A DNA stretch of 56,192 nucleotides from Lachnospiraceae bacterium (GTDB lineage Bacteria; Bacillota; Clostridia; Lachnospirales; Lachnospiraceae). The DNA lies in contig JAEEIV010000043.1 of assembly GCA_016281555.1 (NCBI GenBank), positions 1 through 56,192 on the forward strand, read 5' to 3'. Positions 51,900 to 56,192 of the stretch are shown here, in pieces; position 1 is the stretch's first letter; the number at the start of each line of letters is the position of its first letter. The notes beneath the pieces were generated by a model that saw only the letters and a program-made list of their open reading frames with translations, did not search any database and was not told the DNA's origin. The position numbers and the translations under genes are program-made.

Positions 51900-53774
51900 T
51901 TATTTCGCCAGCGTAAATCCGCTGCATTTGAAGCGGATCATCGGCGTGTCGCCGTAGAGGAACTGCCACTCGCCGGTTTTGTCGTCCAGAATGATGCTGT
52001 TGATGAACACGTGCTTGTCGCGGCCGGTCACGCGCACGTTTTCCGCATTCTCGACTTTCAGGATGACGGAATCCGACAATGCGCAGATCGAGAGTTCCGG
52101 CACCGTGAACAGGTATTTCCGGCTGTCGCTCTCCTCCGGCACGACCGCGCCGAGCAGATAGACGTCGCCGTCGCGCTTGAAGTACGCGACGTCCATGCCG
52201 TTTGAATTGTGCAGAATGTCGCCGAACAGGAACGGCACCGGGGTCGTCAGGGTATCCTTGAAGAATTCTTTCGGCAATGCCTCCCGGACCCGCTTCAGTC
52301 CTTCCTTGATCCGCTCTTCCACCTTCCCGTCTCCGAATTCCCGGAAAGGTTTCCGCATCTGAATTGCCAGATCCGCCTGCATGTAACAGGCAAGCGCAGT
52401 CGAGAGGTCCTTGTCCACGCCGTGGCCGTTCTCGTAGAGTCCGCCCATCCGGAGCGCGAGATCCGCGAACTTGCCGCCGAACTCCTGGTCTTCAAACCGG
52501 CGGCGGTTTTCGAAATACATGTCGATGATGAGATGCGCCGCCGCGTCAGGATTCTTCGGCAGGCCATTGCCCTCTTCCAGCATGTCCGCGATCTTGTAGC
52601 GCGATTCGAAGATCCCGAAGGACGAGCCGACCGTGAAGCACTGAAGCGCCTTCTCGTACTCCGGCGTGCCGTCGTTCGTGCGCCCGTAATAATAGATGTA
52701 GCCGAGCGTGTTGTACCACTCCGGCGCGGGATGATTCGTGTTTTCAATGAGCCGTTTGAGGCAGTCCCGGCTCAGATAATAATCCTGCGGGAACAGCTCC
52801 GTGCCCGTGTAGGAGGCGTACGCCAGGATCTCCACGGCCTCGCCCCAATCCTTCTCGACGCCCTCTTCCACAAGCGCACGGAACGCTTCCGGATCGACGC
52901 CCGGCTTCGGCTCGTTCCGCTCCCAGTCCGTCTGATAACGGAGCCGGCGGTATTTCATGAAATCGGAATCGTACGCCGGATAAACGGCCTTTTCAAACTC
53001 TTCCAGCACTTCCAGAAGGTCTTCGGGCAGGTACGACTTGCACTTGTCCGTCCAGCCCTCCGGCAGCCCGTAATAAGCCTCGGCAATGCTGCCCGCGATG
53101 CAGGCATTCGTATCCGTATCGCCGCCGATCGAGACCGCGTTCCGGACCGTGTCTTCGTAGGAATTGCCCTCGAAGAAACAGGTCAATGCTTCCGGAATGC
53201 ATCCCTGACACGTTTCGTTCATCTGATAGTCCAGCCGGATCTCGTCCAATGTCCTCGAAAAATCGTAACCGAATTCACGGGCAATGAGGTCCTGGATCTC
53301 GTATTTCTGCACGCCGAGCCGGGAGAAAAATATCGCCGCAACGGTCGCGAGCGCGCCCCGGATCCCTTCGGGATGATTGTGCGTCACGTCAGTCACCGCG
53401 ACCGCGACTTCCCGCGTTCTCTCCCACGTATCGTACAGCCAGCCGACTGCGGAGATCCGCATCGCTGACCCGTTGCCGAAGGAATCGTACGGCTTCGGCT
53501 CCTCGCTTGTGAGCCAGTTCCTGAACCGTCCGCCGTAACCGGCGTCCGGATAGCGCTGACCGAACTCGCGCATGGTTTGCACGACTTCCGCCCGGATCTT
53601 CTCCGTGTCCGCGTCTTTGCCCACCTTCATGAGTGCCGACGCCACTGCCAACGTCATGACCGAATCGTCCGTGAACTTTGTTCCCGGGCCGAACAAATCA
53701 AATGCTTTCGTTTTTGAGCCCCGGTCAAATTCGTAGGGGCTGCCGATGATGTCGCCTAAAATCGCTCCGAACAT
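51900..53774 (-). CDS. ADP-ribosylglycohydrolase family protein with Sel1-like repeats
   Basis: 624 residues. The N-terminal DraG/ARH domain (about 1-260) has GAILGDIIGSPYEF, KFTDDSVMTLAVA (metal TDD), TNHPEG-like VTHNHPEG and SIGGDTDTNACIAGSIAEAYYG (second metal site), all needed for catalysis. The middle (about 315-475) is helical with Sel1/TPR-like units (LGYIYYYGR, ADMLEEGNGLPKN, MGGLYENGHGVDKD). The C-terminal about 100 residues are beta-rich (VYLLGAVVPEE). Likely function: removing ADP-ribose from a protein or small molecule, with the repeats providing substrate binding. Partner HAD hydrolase downstream. Confidence 0.9.
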   Translation of the reverse strand: MFGAILGDIIGSPYEFDRGSKTKAFDLFGPGTKFTDDSVMTLAVASALMKVGKDADTEKIRAEVVQTMREFGQRYPDAGYGGRFRNWLTSEEPKPYDSFGNGSAMRISAVGWLYDTWERTREVAVAVTDVTHNHPEGIRGALATVAAIFFSRLGVQKYEIQDLIAREFGYDFSRTLDEIRLDYQMNETCQGCIPEALTCFFEGNSYEDTVRNAVSIGGDTDTNACIAGSIAEAYYGLPEGWTDKCKSYLPEDLLEVLEEFEKAVYPAYDSDFMKYRRLRYQTDWERNEPKPGVDPEAFRALVEEGVEKDWGEAVEILAYASYTGTELFPQDYYLSRDCLKRLIENTNHPAPEWYNTLGYIYYYGRTNDGTPEYEKALQCFTVGSSFGIFESRYKIADMLEEGNGLPKNPDAAAHLIIDMYFENRRRFEDQEFGGKFADLALRMGGLYENGHGVDKDLSTALACYMQADLAIQMRKPFREFGDGKVEERIKEGLKRVREALPKEFFKDTLTTPVPFLFGDILHNSNGMDVAYFKRDGDVYLLGAVVPEESDSRKYLFTVPELSICALSDSVILKVENAENVRVTGRDKHVFINSIILDDKTGEWQFLYGDTPMIRFKCSGFTLAK

Positions 53775-53803
53775 AAAAACTCCGAAAATGTGTTGATATT
53801 AGT

Positions 53804-53833
53804 ATTATATACGTGATTTCTCCGGATTGTCAA
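53804..53833 (-). promoter_or_regulatory. promoter of the ADP-ribosylglycohydrolase-HAD operon
   Basis: Minus-strand TTGACA, 18-nt spacer, TATAAT, about 30 nt before the ATG, just downstream of the preceding gene's terminator. Confidence 0.88.
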
Positions 53834-53872
53834 TGACAGGGCATACAGATTGCCGTGCAATGCGTTCAAAAT

Positions 53873-53915
53873 AAAAAAAGACTGCGGCACGGATCCGTGA
53901 GGACCCGTGCCGCAG
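53873..53915 (-). terminator. terminator of the DUF11/DUF7507 repeat-protein gene
   Basis: Minus-strand CTGCGGCACGG / CCGTGCCGCAG, an 11-bp stem with a 12-nt loop, followed by seven U. Confidence 0.92.
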
Positions 53916-53929
53916 CACTGCCTTATTGC

Positions 53930-56192
53930 TTATGCCGTGGGCTGTTCTGCCGATTTCTTATCGTCATTGCCCTTGTTCTTCTTCGTGCGGGTGAAGAATG
54001 CCGCCACGCCTGCGACCAGGAGGATTCCCGCCATCAGGATTGTCCACTTGTCCGTCACCACCATCGGAGAGCTCAAGTTCTCCGTCAGGAAGAACGTCAC
54101 CACGGACGCCGCCGCAAGCGCCATGCCGATCAGCTTCCACTTCGTCGGCTTCGCTTCCTCGGTCTTCTCCGCCGGGGTCTCCTTCGTCGGCTGTGCCTCG
54201 CCCTTGCCCTTCTTCTGCTTCTTCCTGAACATCGTGATCAGCATCCCGAGTCCCGTGCCGACCGTGCCGAGCATCGCCAGCAGGTTCAGCAGGGCCCATG
54301 AGCTGTCAGGAATGTTCCGGGAAGGTGCCTCGGCCTGCTTCACCGGAGTCTCCGCCTCGCCCGGCTCGACCTCGGATGCCTTGTCGTCCGGATCCGTTCC
54401 CGTCGCAGTCGCGACGTTCTTCACGGAACCGTTCGCACGGTCTTCCTCCGTCACCTTGTAGGTCGTCGTGAACTCCTTGCTCTCGCCCGGTGCCAGACTA
54501 TCGACCTTCCAGCTCTCGCCCGTCAGGTCGTCCTTCACCTCGATGCCGGTGATCGTCTGGTTGCCGTCGTTCTTGACCGTGATCTTGTAGCTGATCTCCT
54601 CGTCCAGATCGTAGGCCTCGCCGTCCGCAGGCTTCGAGGTGACTTCCTTATCGATCGTCAGGTGGCCCTTCTTCTCCTCGATCTCGTCCGTCTCGACCTC
54701 GCCCGGCTCGACCGTCGGATCCTCGCCTTCCGGATCCTTGCCCGTCGCCGTCGCCGTGTTCACGACCTTGCCCGCGCGGATGTCTTCCTCGGTCACCTTG
54801 TACTTCGCCGTGAACTCCTTGCTCTCACCCGGAGCAAGGCTCGCGATCGTCCATTCGTCCCCGGTCAGTTCGTCCTGCACCGTGACGTCCGTCAACGTCA
54901 TGTTGCCGTCGTTCGTCGCAGTGACCTTGTACTCGATCGTGTCGCCGAGCGCATAGCCCTTCTCAGGCGCGGTGCTCGTGATCTCCTTCTTGACCGTCAG
55001 GTGGCCCTTCTTCGTCTCGGTCGGGGTGTCGGTCGAGCCCGGGACCACGTCGGGATCCTTCTTGTCCGGGTCGGGGCTCGTGCCCGTCGCCGTCGCGGTG
55101 TTCCTTACCTTGCCTGCCTGAACGTCCGCTTCCGTCACGACGTAGCTCGCCGTGAAGTCCTTGGATTCACCCGGAGCCAGGCTCGCGACCGTCCATTCGT
55201 CCCCGGTCAGCTCGTCCTTCACCGTGATGTTCGTCAAGGTCAGGTTGCCGTCGTTCAGGGCAGTGATCTTGTAGGTGATCGTGTCGCCCGCCGCGTAGCC
55301 GTTCTCCGGCGCCGTGCTCGTGACTGCCTTCTTCACCGTCAGATGGCCCTTCTTCGTCTCGGTCGGAGTCTCGTTCTCGCCCGGGACCACTTCCGGATCG
55401 GGCTTGCTCGGATCCGGGCTCGTGCCCGTCGCCGTCGCCTTGTTCAGGACCTTGCCGGCCATGATGTCCGCCTCGGTCACCTTGTGCTTCGCCGTGAACT
55501 CCTTGGTCTCGGCCGGGGCAAGGCTCGCGATCGTCCATTCGTCATTCGTCAGCTCGTCCTTCACCGTGATGTTGGTGAGCGTCAGGTTGCCGTCGTTCGT
55601 CGCAGTGATCTTATAGGTGATCTCCTCGTTGAGGACGTACGCCGAACCGTTCGCCGGGGTCGAGGTGACTTCCTTCTCGATCGTCAGGTGTCCCTTCTTT
55701 TCCTCGACTTCGGTCGTTTCGATCTCTCCCGGTATGACGTCCGGTTCCGGCTTGCTCGGGTCAGGGCTCGTGCCGGTAGCAGTTGCCGTGTTCTTTACCT
55801 TGCCTGCCAGAAGGTCCGCTTCGGTCACCGTATACGTCGCGGTATACTCCTCGCTCGCGTTCGGAGCCAGACTCGCGATCGTCCAGGTGTCGTTCGTCAG
55901 GGCGTCAGTCACGGTGATGTTCGTCAGCGTCAGGTTGCCGTCGTTCAGGACGGTGATCTTATAACTGATCGTGTCGCCGAGCGCGTAGCCGTTCGCCGGA
56001 GCCGTGCTCGTGATCGTCTTCGTGATCGTCATGTGGCCGTTCTTCGTCTCGATCGGAGGCGTCGGATTACCCGGATCCGTGCTGCCCGTCTCAACCGAGT
56101 CGGTGCCTTCCGGAGTCGCTTTGGTTCCGTCGCCCTTCTCGATCTCGTCTGCGGTCTCGGGCGCCGTGTTCACGACCTTGCCCGCCCTAACG
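53930..56192 (-). CDS. DUF11/DUF7507-repeat membrane protein, partial (5' end beyond window)
   Basis: The frame stays open to the window edge, and the first visible codons read RAGKVVNTA, the end of another repeat unit, so an apparent start at a GTG near the edge is false. Five complete units of about 113-115 residues follow, each beginning GHLTIxKEVTS-like and containing YKITxxNDGNLTLTNITV, DEWTIASLAPGESKEFTA, VTEADI and NTATATGTSPDP. The C-terminal region has three hydrophobic segments (WALLNLLAMLGTVGTGLGMLI, then two more after Lys-rich linkers) and a polar tail, with no LPXTG. A long, stalk-like surface protein held by membrane helices is the likely picture. Confidence 0.9.
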   Translation of the reverse strand, partial: VRAGKVVNTAPETADEIEKGDGTKATPEGTDSVETGSTDPGNPTPPIETKNGHMTITKTITSTAPANGYALGDTISYKITVLNDGNLTLTNITVTDALTNDTWTIASLAPNASEEYTATYTVTEADLLAGKVKNTATATGTSPDPSKPEPDVIPGEIETTEVEEKKGHLTIEKEVTSTPANGSAYVLNEEITYKITATNDGNLTLTNITVKDELTNDEWTIASLAPAETKEFTAKHKVTEADIMAGKVLNKATATGTSPDPSKPDPEVVPGENETPTETKKGHLTVKKAVTSTAPENGYAAGDTITYKITALNDGNLTLTNITVKDELTGDEWTVASLAPGESKDFTASYVVTEADVQAGKVRNTATATGTSPDPDKKDPDVVPGSTDTPTETKKGHLTVKKEITSTAPEKGYALGDTIEYKVTATNDGNMTLTDVTVQDELTGDEWTIASLAPGESKEFTAKYKVTEEDIRAGKVVNTATATGKDPEGEDPTVEPGEVETDEIEEKKGHLTIDKEVTSKPADGEAYDLDEEISYKITVKNDGNQTITGIEVKDDLTGESWKVDSLAPGESKEFTTTYKVTEEDRANGSVKNVATATGTDPDDKASEVEPGEAETPVKQAEAPSRNIPDSSWALLNLLAMLGTVGTGLGMLITMFRKKQKKGKGEAQPTKETPAEKTEEAKPTKWKLIGMALAAASVVTFFLTENLSSPMVVTDKWTILMAGILLVAGVAAFFTRTKKNKGNDDKKSAEQPTA
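54639..56060 (-). repeat. tandem 339-345 bp coding repeats
   Basis: The GHLT codon block recurs at about 54661, 55000, 55342, 55687 and 56032, giving periods of 339, 342, 345 and 345 bp. Long runs of near-identical nucleotides between neighbours make unequal recombination likely. Confidence 0.9.

Overview
The window is GC-rich and densely packed and reads as one continuous piece of chromosome from a member of the Bacillota, most likely class Clostridia. I infer this from consensus sigma-A promoters, strong AGGAGG-type ribosome binding sites, two type-III glutamine synthetases (glnN), a nifS-thiI pair, DUF4358 and DHHW proteins, a YolD/Y-family polymerase pair under a Gram-positive LexA box, and a Bacillus-type thymidylate synthase. 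I see no insertion sequence, phage module, rRNA or CRISPR array. Annotation-style starts were corrected where the RBS or promoter shows that the longest open frame is too long.

Layout. 1-4085 (minus): three paralogous proteins with an NlpC/P60-like fold, one a lipoprotein cut by the window edge. 4284-11694 (plus): threonine dehydrogenase and glycine C-acetyltransferase, followed without a break by an MBOAT O-acylation cassette (two SGNH proteins, DUF4358, MBOAT, DHHW). 11700-12000: tandem stem-loop repeats and a bidirectional terminator. 12021-19344 (minus): a seven-gene run of carboxypeptidase, prmA, rsmE, cysteine desulfurase, thiI, deacetylase and a lipoprotein. 19426-23769 (minus): tRNA-Arg, an EamA transporter, then a short GSI, an ANTAR regulator and an rRNA methyltransferase. 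23866-33670 (plus): glnN-asnB-purA-purB-guaA-pyrG, a glutamine and purine/pyrimidine operon behind a leader attenuator. 33678-35479 (minus): a membrane protein and an XRE-HD (ppGpp-hydrolase-like) fusion. 35684-37044 (plus): thyA-folA. 37041-41045 (minus): a second glnN, then YolD and a Y-family polymerase with an SOS promoter. 41446-51006 (minus): an uncharacterised cell-surface locus with a 2105-residue glycine-rich protein, two membrane-anchored proteins and three small secreted paralogues that share the giant's C-terminal module. 51236-53774 (minus): a HAD phosphatase and an ADP-ribosylglycohydrolase with Sel1-like repeats. 53930-56192 (minus): the 3' part of a DUF11/DUF7507-repeat membrane protein.

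How the genes fit together. Nitrogen is the metabolic theme: three glutamine synthetases, three glutamine amidotransferases (AsnB, GuaA, PyrG) and an ANTAR antiterminator that sits divergently beside an ANTAR-like hairpin/terminator switch in the glnN leader. The second theme is the cell surface: O-acylation, carboxypeptidase, the repeat proteins and the giant-protein locus. The giant-protein locus, the attenuator switch and the threonine-to-acetyl-CoA/O-acylation operon are the strongest candidates for something undescribed.
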